Source: Prochilodus magdalenae
Lineage: Eukaryota; Chordata; Actinopteri; Characiformes; Prochilodontidae
DNA length: 64,000 nt
NCBI GenBank assembly: GCA_024036415.1
Contig: JAMWET010005510.1
Span: 30,001 to 94,000 of the forward strand
Direction: 5' to 3'
This document shows, in pieces, positions 47,690 to 59,380 of the stretch. The position numbers and the translations under genes are program-made. Numbering within the stretch: position 1 is the stretch's first letter; each line of letters starts with the position of its first letter. Below the pieces are notes generated by a model, which searched no databases, was not told the origin of the DNA, and saw only the letters and a program-made list of their open reading frames with translations.

Positions 47690-48060
47690 TCCCAGATAGC
47701 TGACAGTGTTTGGGCCAATCCCGGCTTTCTCATCCACGACTATTGGTTGACTTCCGAGCACTTGTGGGCCAGAATTGGACCTGCAATTGGTTTTGACACT
47801 TATCTATGTGTAAGGGCCAATTCTGGTATCAATGCTGTGACCCATCAGATCTGTGAAATTTGCACCTCAGTACTTTTGACCCAAATCTGGCATGTCATAG
47901 GTGGCACCCCAGATAGCAGGCGGTGTTGGGTTGATTCTAGCTTTCAAACAGTGTTGGGTGACTTCTGGGTGAATATTAGGCATGTGCGCCAGAACAGCGT
48001 CAGAGGCAGGACAGCTGTGGCTGGTGTGAATTTTGTGGCTCAGCAATGTGGCTGAAGCTA
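47690..48060. repeat. Degenerate repeat of TGGGCCAA(T/A)-type motifs
   Basis: GGGCCAATCCCGG, GGGCCAGAATTGG, GGGCCAATTCTGG and similar motifs recur irregularly, as in a known style of fish dispersed repeat. No gene. Confidence 0.4.
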
Positions 48061-48574
48061 GATCCGCCCAAATTCATAGTTTTTAGCCAGCAGCTTTAAA
48101 TACTACATATATGAGCATATGGGCAAGTTTTGGACCAAGGACCTAGCCAGAACTGGGCCAACACAAGAGCAAGGCTGTGGCCCATACATGGACCAGATCA
48201 ATTTTGTTATCTGGGTTGTCCTTATTTGTGTTCTGGGTTTTCTTTATGGTCATGCTATTCTGATTGTGCAGCACTTTGCTCCACAGTTGTTGTTTTTAAA
48301 GGTGCTCTATAAATAAATTTGACATTGACATTGACTAGCCCTGGAACTGTGGGCCACGTTGTTCGGTATCTCAAACAGACCTGCCTATGACCTTGTATAT
48401 ACTGTAGGTGTAATCTAATGAACATGTCCAAAGTAGTTAGATGATTTTGAGAACCGACTTTAAAGATAAACACCAAAATATCTCCTTCTTACCCCAGAGC
48501 CTTTTTTTAGCCTTGCATCAGCTAGGCTACTGTAGCTAACAACAACATAGGCTAGCATGGCTAGTCACAATCAA

Positions 48575-48705
48575 AACCAGCATGTGTTGTGTTGTCGAAG
48601 CTGGTATGCTGGTCATCCAGCATGACCATGTAACCAGCTAAACCAGCACTAGATCAGCATAAACTATCATAGACCATCTCTGCCGTACTTTTTTTTTCCA
48701 GCAGA
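48575..48705. repeat. ACCAGC-rich repeat
   Basis: Recurrent AACCAGCAT and GCTGGT motifs over about 130 bp; a common fish short repeat. Confidence 0.45.
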
Positions 48706-49011
48706 GAAGTAATGAAAGCTTGTAGTCATTTGTTAGCATGATGCTAACTACATGCCTAAATCACAACACACATGCATCAAACAGTGTAAAGTTGCTTGTT
48801 TATTATATATATTTTATTAATATAGTGAAATTGGGATTTTTAAGCCAATCCGTTTTCTAGAAAAGTGGTCAAACAGATGTTAGCATAGCTAATAATTGTG
48901 CCTGTGTCCATTAGAAAGCTCCTATAGCTACTGTCTGTATACTTGACCATCTTCATCCATTACAGTATGCAAACCACATACGCAAGTCTCCTTACATTAC
49001 AAACAGCTTGA

Positions 49012-49060
49012 GGCTCAGGCTTAGGCTTAGGCTTAGGGTTAGGGTTAGGTTTTAGGCTGT
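49012..49060 (+). repeat. Short telomere-like tract
   Basis: Four TTAGGC units run into two TTAGGG units and a TTAGGT. Confidence 0.85.
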
Positions 49061-49909
49061 GATTTAGGCCCAAGGGTAGCACTATGCTAATAAGTCATCA
49101 CAAGCCTCCATTACTTGCTGGCTACATTAGCTTTTACAGCCTTTAACCGGCCTGTAGCTTTTCCGTAAATCAAACTTCAGACACAAAACATGACTTTTGC
49201 CAAGCTGTCCGGTTTCTTTGCCCTGAGTTTTTTGCAGGTGAAAAGTGGGAGGCGGAGCTTGATCCTTATTGGCTATTAAGAAATGCAGGTGCACAGGTGT
49301 TTGGGCCTTTAAAAAGGCTATCCACTGTGGAGGGCTGTGGCCTTCCTTACCTTTGCTTCTCTGCAGGGTCATTTTGAGGCCACCTTGGGGTTAATGCTGT
49401 CAGGGTCTTGGGGTTAGTGCTGTCCTTGTGGATTGCAAACCATCTAAAATATTCAAAGGTGTAAATAAAGACCAGGTTTTGTTGACAGCTTTTACTGAGC
49501 TGTCATTTAAAGCGATTATGTGAGGGCAAGGGGGTCAGTTAAGTCCCCAGTGCAGACGCTCACACATGCTCCGATAGTCCCACGCTAAGAGCAGTTCTTC
49601 CTAAGAGCCACTTTGATTACAAAATGCAGCCGTTGTACAATGTGGATTAAGGATATCAGTGTCGGAAGGTTAAATGTGACCACAGCCTTTAACTCCTAAT
49701 CCAAAATCCTCCTCAGGCACCTCAGTCCTGCTCTGCGCTAGGCCTCCTTTTGGCCCTGCTCCAGCTGCAAGCTCCTCAGTGCTCAGTATATGGAGGATGG
49801 TGATGGAAGCTTGAGACCCTAGGAATGTGACACAGCCTATGTGCTGTCTGTGTATGCATGAGACTTAATCCTAAATACTGTGCTGTTTTGTAATAGCATG
49901 GAGCTCGCA
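49061..49909. other. Intergenic, nothing recognised
   Basis: No gene seen. Confidence 0.4.
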
Positions 49910-50432
49910 TTAAAGGAGCGATATGTGAAATATAATTATCAACAGCATGTGACGAAATAACGTTTTTGATGTTGTCAAAGATGTCTATGTATGGTGATGC
50001 AGAGATATCGACTAAAGTTAGCGTGCTAACCAGCTAGTCACGGCCCATCCTGTGTCGTAACTGAACAGGCGTTAGTGATTCACTGTAGCATGGAGTGGAA
50101 TCAGTTGAGCATCGGAAGATGAAGAAGTTGCACTGCTGGCCATCGATCATGTTGAACGTGCTGCTACCGGTCAGATTATTTAAGGGCTGGTAGCCAATGA
50201 AAGGAGCAGTATACACCACTAGCTGCTCTCGGTAAGAAACCACATTCAGCAGCAAACAAAAGCAAAACACGAGGTAACATTGGTGCTGCCAATTAGTGCT
50301 GTTGTAAATGAGGAGTAGAGGCTGTGAAATTTTAGTAGGGGTGGACACCAGAGCTTTCTGGTGACATGTTGCCCCCTATTGTTTGTAGTATGAATTGGAC
50401 AGGTTGCATCATCTTACATATGGCTCCTTTAA
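49910..50432. mobile_element. TTAA-flanked MITE
   Basis: Left TTAAAGGAGCGATATGTGA pairs with right TTACATATGGCTCCTTTAA. Length is 523 bp, TTAA at both ends, with no transposase. TTAA insertion suggests a piggyBac-like mobiliser (inference). Confidence 0.65.
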
Positions 50433-51390
50433 AGCATTCTGTAATGTCAAACACCCACATATTTACAGAATGCTGACATTTTTAACATTGTTTGATTCGT
50501 CTTCAATTTGACTTCACAATGTAGTGTAGTGACCTGCTCCTGGCTGGCACCTGCTTCTGAGCCATGGCTGTACTGTATCCACTCCTGGAGGATCATGGGA
50601 GGTTAAGCTAAAAGGTATGTGCTGGTAATGTGTTAATGTGTTATTCTCTATCGGAAGGTGGGTTTAGCCTAGGATAAGACCTGGGGCTGGCGGTAACCTC
50701 CTCTGTAAGTTAATGTGTCTGTGCCGTTCTGCCTGGTGCCCTGTAAAGAGCACTTGAGCACTCATGGTGGAATCATGGCCTCTCCTGTGTTGCACTCTAC
50801 AGTACCAAGCTTAACACCGCATTCATGTAATCCTTGATTGCACCCCTGCTAACTGCGTGGTTCTCAAGCCTGGTCCCAGGGGCTCCCTGCGCGTTTTAGT
50901 GGTCTCCCTGCTTAAACACACCCCCTGCAGCTCTGAAAGGTCAATCAGGTGTGCTGGGAGCAGGGAAAGCACCAACTTGTGCAGGGCAGGGTGTCTCCAG
51001 GACCAGGGTTGAGTCTGTTAACCCAAGTTTACAGACGTGCATACTAGGCTTGCACCATGAATGTTAACTTTTAGGAGGCACATATAAAGTGCTGGGATGA
51101 CCTTTGACCTCTCCAGTCACAGCCTCAGGCCCTTGACAACCATGCTAATCTGACCCCGGCTACAATACTCAGAATGGCACAGATAGTCTGCTAATGGTGG
51201 CTCAAGCAAACCAGCGAGCATTTTATTAGGTTTCCACTAGCAGGAAGCCTGCTGACCACAGGGTCACATGACCGCCTCTCTGGAGCCACTGCCATTGTCT
51301 CATAGCTGACATTCTAGCACCTAAACTTAGCAGCCGCTTGCTTCATTCTCAGGGTCACCACTCCGAACCTAATGAAGTTGACATTGAAGA
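50433..51390. other. Intergenic with one short MITE
   Basis: No gene. 50867-51008 is a palindromic element ending CCTGGTCCCAGGGG / GTCTCCAGGACCAGG, related to 38752-38936. Confidence 0.45.
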
Positions 51391-51758
51391 AGTGTGTGTG
51401 TGTGTGTGTGTCTCTGTGGGTGTGTATGTGTGTGTGTGTATGTATGTGCGTGTGTATGTGTGCGTGTGTGCGTGTGTGTGTGTGCATGTGTGTGTGTATG
51501 TGTATGTGTCTGTGTGTGTGAGTGTGTGTGTGTGTGCGCGTGTACGTGTGTGTGTGTGCGCGTGTGTGCGTGTGTGTTTGTGCGTGAGTGTGTGCGTGTA
51601 TATGCGTGTGTGTGTGTGTACGTGTGTGTGTGTGTGCGTGTGTGTGTGTGTATGTGTGTGTGTGTGTGTGTGTGTATGTGTGTGTATGTGTGTGTGTGTA
51701 TGTATGTGTGTGTGTGTGTGTGTATGTGTGTGTGTTTGTGCGTGTGTGTCTCTGTGTG

Positions 51759-51805
<47 letters not shown>
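51391..51805 (+). repeat. 415-bp (TG)n microsatellite
   Basis: TG dinucleotides with frequent TA, CG and TC interruptions; alternating purine-pyrimidine throughout. Val-Cys reading frames are artefacts. Confidence 0.97.
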
Positions 51806-52629
51806 TTGCTCAGTAACTAGAACCTGAATAAACTCCTATGGAGGAAGGATTACTTTAATCGTCTGTTCATTTCATCACTGCACGTTCTAAACCTTCAGCC
51901 TTCTGTCTACACAGGATCTGTTTGTGAGCAGAGGACCAGAGACTGTGGATCCAGGTGTTTGCTCATATGTGTGTATACCCTGGTTGAGTGTGTACGTAAT
52001 GTCTACGAGGGCCCATATGCAGTCATTCCCAAAAGCACCAGCTCATTGTTTTCATATAGAGTCTACTATGCTGCAAAGTTCCGTAGCTCTAGGCCGTACA
52101 CTGCTACCTGTAAAAAAGAGATGGGTAGTAATGATATGGTCATTTTACAATAACAAACTGTATTTAATTATTATGCCCGTTTCCCATTTGTTACTAAATA
52201 ATACATCAGAAATTGAGTGTGTGTTAACAAGGCCATTATGAAATGGGAAAATAATGGTAACAAGGTCTAGTTCCCCAAAAATGACCTGCTTATTTTATAG
52301 TTGTTTATGAGTAATAATTGGGCGATTGTAGTGGTAACAGGGCAGCATCTATTCCTGGGTAACAGTACTCCTCTATAGGTGGGCCTACATGTGAAGCGGA
52401 AGGTGTGGTAAGTAAGAAACACAGTGTAGGTAAGTAAGTTTGTAGTTTACGACTCCAACACCATTTAGTTTCACTGTAACTACTGCCTGTAGCTCACACT
52501 GTGTCTGACCATCTAAATACAGCAGGTCAGAAACGAAACAGAAACAAGTGTATTAGTATTTTACGGCCCTGATGGCCATGTAGTTACAGCAGAACTACAT
52601 CACTGCTTTTGTGTTAATAACTCTAACAC
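51806..52629. other. Intergenic, nothing recognised
   Basis: No gene seen. Confidence 0.4.
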
Positions 52630-52795
52630 TGCATATCATATCGTCACTGTCCAAAGAAAAACGAATTTCCATTTTTGTTGATTTTTACTTTTATGGCTTA
52701 TTTGATGGCATGAGCTGCTCTTTACACTGTGACTGAATTTCATGAAGAATGGACCAACAGAAAAGCCCAAAACCGTTTGGAAAGATGCGTCCGAA
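52630..52795. repeat. Half copy of the 20603 MITE
   Basis: GTCACTGTCCAAAGAAAAAC and CCAACAGAAAAGCCCAAAAC correspond to the inverse strand of 20603-20868. Confidence 0.55.
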
Positions 52796-53302
52796 ATCTC
52801 CTACTTAGCTAGTACGTACTAGACTGAACCCAGTGTGCAGTGAAGCAGTAGGCTCTGTCTGTACGCCAGTACGTAGTATCCAGGCAACCTCGAACGTACT
52901 ACGTCCGCCATCTTGCCAACGTCATTTGATGTAAGACGTCACAGCACCACTGTAGCGTCCCGCCCTTCATTCATATAAACACGTAACATGGACTTTATAT
53001 TCGGCGCAGAGCGGTTTATAACGTCACTCGGTGTTACACAAAAAGTTGGAGATTACGTACACTTGTCCAGAGCCGACGTCCGGCTTTCCGCCATTTTTTC
53101 TTTCTCAGCTCGGAACGCCTCCACAGCTCCAGTGGAATCATGGGATAGCACAGTGTGCTGTGCTCGCATACTTGAAAATCTCACCGGAAGCAGTGCGCCA
53201 TCCGGGGGACGTTCACCTACTGCTTTATGACTACTGCGGGTTCGGACGGACCACACATTCTCGCCTACTGTGTAGTAGGGTAGTAGGTGGTTTCGGATGC
53301 AG
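52788..53302. mobile_element. MITE with ~20-bp terminal inverted repeats
   Basis: The left GCGTCCGAAATCTCCTACT is answered by AGTAGGTGGTTTCGGATGC at the right. The interior is GC-rich with CpG-containing sites and no transposase. The superfamily is not identified. Confidence 0.6.
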
Positions 53303-53655
53303 CGCCACACACACACTTCCCCGTAGCGAAGTTTTGCCGAGCTGCCGTTTCTTTCCTGTGTTTGCTACTCTGGTTTCGACTCCTTTTGGTTTCTGACGTC
53401 TCCTTTCATCTTACTCCTCTTTGGCTACCTCATTGCTCTGTCTTTCGACCTCACTTACTCCTCCTAACTCGTCTGCCTCGCTGATAGCTCCTCCTGGTTT
53501 CTGACCCTTGCCTGTCCCTGGCTGTGACCTCGTATCTCCCCCTGCGTGACCAGTTGTGTGTTGTTGCTTTGTTCGACTGTCCTATCGTGTAATAAAGCCA
53601 ACCTGACCTTTAGCTCTGCTCACGCCGGTTTAGAGTCTTTGTTTCTGACAGGCTG
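53303..53655 (+). repeat. LTR-like dispersed repeat
   Basis: C/T-rich with repeated GTTTCTGAC motifs, an AATAAAGCC polyadenylation signal at about 53591, and end TTTCTGACA. Style matches the LTR-like repeats nearby; start uncertain. Confidence 0.35.
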
Positions 53656-53877
53656 GTTCACCCTCCTGTACAGCTCCACTCTGGAGGTTTTTAAGGCGGA
53701 CTGTAGAATTCCATTAGTGCTATTTTATAATCACTTTGATTCTACAGAAAAGCAATAAGATAAGGAGGACCTTCTATGAGTATCCATGTCTTAACCTCTG
53801 CTACTTCATAAACAAGGCATGTCATATAAACCAAAAAAAATACAATACCATAAAATTAATATTAATATTCATATTTA

Positions 53878-54379
53878 TGTCACACACTGCCCTGTCCTGT
53901 CCTGTTCACGCTTGTCTGTCTTATCCGGCTTCCTGTTTCTGTCTTGTCATGTCCATGTGCTGTTTGTTACTCTGTTCCATGTGCTTCTGTTTGTTTTGGT
54001 TTGTTGCTCCTCCTGTCTCCGCCCTCTTGTCAGGCCCCTCACCTGTTTCTGGCTCCGCCCCTTCCCAGGTGTCTCTCGTTAGCCCTTGTTGTTTTATACT
54101 CCATGTTGTGCCCTTTGTTCTTGCTTGGCGTTTGTTCCCCTGCTGCTGTCTTGTTTCCATGCCTGTCGTTTTCTCTCCTTGCCTGTAGGTTTTGTATTTC
54201 TTCTGATCTGTCGTCCCCCTCCCGGTCGTTTGTCCCCAGGTTAGTTATTTCTGTAAGCTGGTTTAATGTTTCTTAGTTTTTTGCTTCTTTGGTTTTGTTT
54301 AGTCTGGAGTTGTTCTTGTTTGTTTTGTCATTAAAACTCGCATTACCATCCCGTCTCCACGTCCTGGCCCCGTGTAACA
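53878..54379 (+). repeat. Solo-LTR-like repeat, copy 2
   Basis: TGTCACAC at the start and GTGTAACA at the end are near-inverted TG...CA termini. ATTAAAA polyadenylation motif at about 54330. The middle matches 1375-1723 almost exactly but has an extra ~150 bp. No clear target-site duplication, and no retroviral-type genes in the window. Confidence 0.55.
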
Positions 54380-55339
54380 GTTGTTGTTTGTTGTTGGAGT
54401 GGGAGGAGCTATTAAAAGGGAATTCCACCGTTTTTCCAAAAGGTCTGTATAACTAAATCGTTTACATGCAGAGAGAATGATTAATGTGGGGTTGATGCGA
54501 AATACCCTGGAGGAACTTACTGACTGTGTTATGGTAGTTGTGAAATAAGCTTCATTGCTTAAAATATCATTTCCATAAACACATTTATGATAGTGGCACA
54601 GTGGGGCTACAGGGATGGGGTGACACGGGCTGGGGTGACTGGAGTCCTTACTGTGTGGAGTTTGGATGTTCTCCCTGTGTCTGTGTGGGTTTCCTCACAC
54701 AGTCAGTAAAAGACATGCAGTCAGGTGAACTGGAGATGCTGAATTGCCCCCTCTAGAAATAAATAAGGGCCCACTCCAGTTTCTTCTTCAACCAGCATCT
54801 CCACATGTACAGCAGGTTCTCAGTGAGGAACCGAAGGTTGGGTTCTAGCTTTACAGGCAGATACAGTAAGCGTCTGGTTCATAAGAACAAGGTCCAGCAG
54901 CAAACACACAGGACAACACAGCTACAGACTGGCAGAGGGCCAAACCCACTCTCTACTGACTGTGATGAGCGCCACCTCAATCCAATGTCCCTGTAAGATG
55001 ACCTCAAATGACCTACAGAGAGACTGGCGAGCGGTGGCTGGGGTGAAACGCACAGCGAGCATGGTTCTAAAAACAGGCTTCTGGAGGTCATTAGTGATTT
55101 TCTAAATAAACAGATCTAATACAATATCTGATCTGGAGTTTGGGAGACATGGTTCCAGTAGTGTAGAGAATCAAACAGAACCAACACAAACCCAGAACCT
55201 GTACACCTAGAGATACTGATCATCAGAGGTGGTCTCTTAAATGTTTCCAGAGCTGGATATATATGAGTGTCTGTGTGTCTATCCTGAGATGACCTGGCAG
55301 CCTTTCCAGGTTGTTTTCTGAATGAATGAATGAATAAAT
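54380..55339. other. Intergenic, nothing recognised
   Basis: No gene seen. Confidence 0.4.
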
Positions 55340-55725
55340 ATTTGCAATGGCTAGACATCGCAACCTCCGGTTCCCATCACCACCACTATAAAGGAAACTC
55401 TCTAAAGTCATCCATTTCCCACCAAACTGCTCTGAATGGCTGTGTCCCTGGCTCAGTTACCTAATGAATCGGTAGAATTCCTCTTTAAGACCCTCTTTCT
55501 ACATATTTTTGGTTTTCCAAATCTCTTATAGTCCCTGCCTTGACCAGGCTCGCTGCTTCCAGCCCCCTCCACCCTGAAAGTGTGAAGCTAGACCTGGTGC
55601 ACTGAAGGAGCATAAATGATCAGGCAGGTAATCCTATAACATGCTAATGAGTTACGTGATCCCCTGCATGTTAATGCCAATCAGGCACAAACTGGGCAAC
55701 TACAACAGGAGGCCAAATGCTGAGC
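55340..55725. repeat. Dispersed repeat, partner of 57600-58110
   Basis: CCATCACCACCACTATAAAGG and CCAAACTGCTCTGAATGGC recur at 57955-58040. CAGGCTCGCTGCTTCCAGCC and TGCACTGAAGGAGCATAAA (55545-55720) recur at 57620-57740. Confidence 0.55.
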
Positions 55726-56264
55726 TGAAGTTTCGAGAGGCAAAATCTGCTGCTCAGTTATGAGGAAAACAACAGCGACCATCTGGGAGATCTGTTCTCC
55801 TCAAACTTCTCAAACAAACTAAGAATAGAAACTCATCAGAGGCTGGATCTCGGTCAACAAGCTTTAGAGGAACGTGGTGCCTATCAAGAGTCCTGGTCTA
55901 GGCTTAAAGGGCAAGTCCAGCTAGTCTTCTTGCACATTTCTGCACAACCCAGGCACGAAGGTGTGAACAGAGTCAGGTGGGTTTGGTCTGAAATGGTTCA
56001 CTGGAGAGAAACTTACAGACGGACTTCTAGGAGTGGTGGTGATGGGGGTCACCAGGTCTGCAACACACATATAGCCATTATCTTTACTATCCAAGCCCAC
56101 CAGTGACCCTAAACATGTTTCAGTTTTCACATGCACGGTTCTTTCCATACAGTAACAGTAGCTCCCCCTTGTGGACAATCTGGTTGAACCCCAGTGAGTG
56201 AGTGGTTGGTGTGAGCGGAGTGGAGTAGTTAACACCACTACCCACCAGAGAGCTAGCCCCCCTA
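55726..56264. other. Intergenic, SINE head fragment
   Basis: GGAGTAGTTAACACCACTAC at about 56221 resembles the SINE head at 29652. Otherwise nothing recognised. Confidence 0.4.
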
Positions 56265-56267
56265 TGT

Positions 56268-57105
56268 GGGTGGGTGAGTGAGTGAGTGAGTGAGGGAGTG
56301 TGTGAGCGAGTGAATGTGGGAGCGAGTGAGTGAGTGAGCGAGTGACTGTGTGAGTGAGTGTGTGAGTGAGTGAGTGTGTGAGTAAGTGAGTGAGTGTGTG
56401 AGTGAGTGTGTGAGTGAGTGAGTGTGTGAGTGCGAGTGCGTTTGTGAGTGAGTGAGTGAGTGTATGAGTGAGTGAGTGAGTGAGGGAGTGTGTGAGCGAG
56501 TGAATGTGGGAGCGAGTGAGTATGTGAGCGAGTGAGTGAGTGAGCGAGTGAGTGTGTGAGCGAGTGAGTGTGTGAGTGAGTGTGTGAGTGAGTGTGTGAG
56601 TGAGTGAGTGTGTGAGTGAGTGTGTGAGTAAGTGAGTGAGTGTGTGAGTGAGTGAGTGTGTGAGTGCGAGTGCGTTTGTGAGTGAGTGAGTGAGTGTATG
56701 AGTGAGTGAGTGAGTGTATGAGTGAGTGTGGGAGGGAGTGAGTGAGTGAATGTGGGAGTGTGTGAGTGAGTGTGTGAGTGAGTGAATGTGTGAATGAGTG
56801 AATGTGGGAGTATGTGAGTGAGTGAGTGAGTGAGTGAGTGAGTGAGTGAGTGTGTGAGTGAGTGAGTGAGTGAGTGAGTGAGTGAGTGAGTGAGTGAGTG
56901 TGTGAGTGAGTGAGTGAGTGAGTGAGTGAGTGTGTGAGTGAGTGAGTGTGAGTGAGTGAGTGAGTGAGTGTGTGAGTGAGCGAAAGAGTGAGTGTGTGAG
57001 TGAGTGAGTGTGTGAGTGAGTGAGTGAGTGTGTGTGGGAGTGAGTGAGTGAGTGAGTGAGTGAGTGAGTGAGTGAGTGTGGGAGTGAGTGAGTGAGTGAG
57101 TGAGT
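56268..57105 (+). repeat. 840-bp (GAGT)n array
   Basis: GAGT tetranucleotides with GTGT, GCGA and GGGA variants. A ~180-bp block containing GTGAGTGCGAGTGCGTTTGT is repeated (56428 and 56663), so the array partly expanded by duplicating larger blocks. Confidence 0.95.
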
Positions 57106-58300
57106 TTTATGGTTCTCAAACTACCATAAAACAATCAGGGAGCGATTCTATTGGTCGGTCCATCATGAATATTCACTAACCTGAAAGGAGAACTAGAGCT
57201 TTTACACTGTGCAGAAAAAGAGATCAGAGTTTTTACACCACTAAATATATATTAGAGGTGGAGATATGGAGGAGTATCATACTGTGTACATCAGGAGTAG
57301 ATGTGCTGGATCAGGATATGGACTGGCTCAGACTCTCATCAGTCAGAGCTGTTAAGTGTACGACCGTTGAGTCTCTAAGACCACCAACTACATCCATTTA
57401 GGTGGGTGTGTCTAAACTTTTGACTGCTACTGTTATATGTAAATGGTTGAAATGTAAAAAGAGTCAAACTTGCCAAGTCAGCTTGCTGCTTACAGTGGTA
57501 GTGAATGGAACCAGACGTCTGAAACATTTACCCCCTTAAAGCTCCCTCACACAAGGTTATTACACGAAATGCCATGGGATGTAAAATGTCTGACACATTG
57601 TGTTATGATTTGCCTTGGCCAGGCTCGCTGCTTCCAGCCACCTCCACCCGAAAGTGTAAAGCTTAGCCTGGTGCACTGAAGGAGCATAAACAATCAGGCA
57701 GGTAATCCTCTAACATGCTAATCCAGAACGTGAGTTACACAATCATCGGATTTCGTCATAATGTTGTGGTTTAAAACGCTTTTTAATCCATTCGTGGTGG
57801 AGGGATACGTGTATACCATCAGAGGTAATATAGTCCCTCAGGAAACAAATGACTTAATAAACAATACACGTGAAACCTTGGCACGTTTAGATAGTGTTTA
57901 GATAGTGAATAAAGTGTGTATAATTGTGTTGTTGACATAGTGACCTCTGGTTACCATCACCACCACTGTGAAGGACATCTGAGCGTGTGGGTTTCTCTAC
58001 AAGTGAACCATTTCATGCCAAACTGCTCTGCATGACTCTGTTCACCTCCCAACCACTGAATTATTCAGGAATTTCAATAAGTTGGTGGAATTCCCCTTTA
58101 AGCAACGGTCCTTGGACTTCCGTTATAAGCATGTTATACATCCACCGGTTTACTGTTCTCTTCCAAACACAGGACACAATATTGAAATGACTGTTTATGG
58201 TATTTGATCATATACACACGAACACAGCAGATTAGACTGAACTCTGCTTCATCCCTGGGATTTTCACTTAGGCTGGACTTCCCCTTCAGCCCTCCAGCTG
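57106..58300. repeat. Intergenic mosaic of dispersed repeats
   Basis: 57140-57435 carries CGATTCTATTGGTCGGTCC and ends GTCTAAACTTTTGACTG, matching the transposon traces at 41316-41640. 57600-58110 matches 55340-55725 and 40555-40900. No host gene. Confidence 0.5.
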
Positions 58301-58318
58301 CAGGCTCATCAGTCTGGG

Positions 58319-58324
58319 TTTATT
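58319..58324 (-). terminator. Candidate GCAP polyadenylation signal
   Basis: AATAAA on the minus strand, about 390 bp beyond the GCAP stop. It is a plausible 3' end but not proven; no transcript data are available here. Confidence 0.4.
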
Positions 58325-58714
58325 ATTAAGGCTCCATATTCAGCAGGTACTATGAAACTGATGAGTGCACTATGTGGTCCGGAGGGCCTCACATGGGCCC
58401 TTACAGCACAGCAGGTGAAGCTGTTGTGTTAGTGAGTCAGTTCTCCTTATGATGTCATGCTGCAGATCTTGCCAATCTTCAGCACATAACCACTTAGTCC
58501 AGTCGTGGTGTAAGTCCAGCAGCAGGTTCATTCAAGGTGTTCAGTAATACCTGTGCTCAGTGCCAGCACCACGTGCTCAGCATGCTACATGGCTTCGGTT
58601 CAGCGCTACGCAGCAGTCAGGTGTGTGACAGCACAGTCAGGAGGCAAGCAGGTTCCAGCTGCTGGGCCATCTCAGCACAGACGGCCCACTGCAGCCACTC
58701 GGGCAAGTCAGACG

Positions 58715-58836
58715 TCATGCCGTTTTCTTAAAGTTCTTTTTGAACCAGCCGCTGGCGTCTACGTCTAGTTTGAGCAGGTCCATGATCCAGGGGTCCTTCT
58801 GAGCCCCCTCGATGAACTCAGACAGCGATATCTGAC
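58715..58836 (-). CDS. guca1-like: GCAP coding exon 4 (residues 147-186 and stop)
   Basis: It completes EF4 (GQISLSEF) and continues IEGAQKDPWIMDLLKLD to a short basic tail WFKKNFKKTA and TGA at 58717-58715. The C-terminus is shorter than in mammalian GCAP1. Confidence 0.92.
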
Positions 58837-59158
58837 CTGTGAGGAGAGGAGATCATGGCTGTTCAGGACCATCCAAATCATTTACCAAATGCAAGTCATT
58901 ATGAAATTAATAACGGAATTATTCGTGCATAATGAAAATAACCATGTGACTTTATTATATATATATTATATTATTATAGCACCAATAATGCAGGCTAAAA
59001 ATATATATATATAGGCTAGTAGTGGAAATTCTTTTTATAATTTTTTTATAATAATAATATAAGCATAATAATAATGCAGGCTAATAATGTGGTATTATTA
59101 TTGCAGGCTAGTCAGTGGAATTCTTCATCTTATAATAATAATAATAATAATAATAATA

Positions 59159-59191
<33 letters not shown>

Positions 59192-59347
59192 ACAATGTTA
59201 TTATTATTATTATTATTTAACATTAAGACAATATGCCCAAAAAGGATGTCTAATTATCAGCAGTGATTGCTAAAGCTAGCATGAAACACAAAAGCTGGTT
59301 AGTTACTGAAACTCCAATTATTAAAATCATTATTGCTATTAATATTA

Positions 59348-59380
<33 letters not shown>

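Noticed and set aside
51338..51820. Val-Cys repeat proteins in several frames
   Set aside because: Translation of a (TG)n microsatellite.
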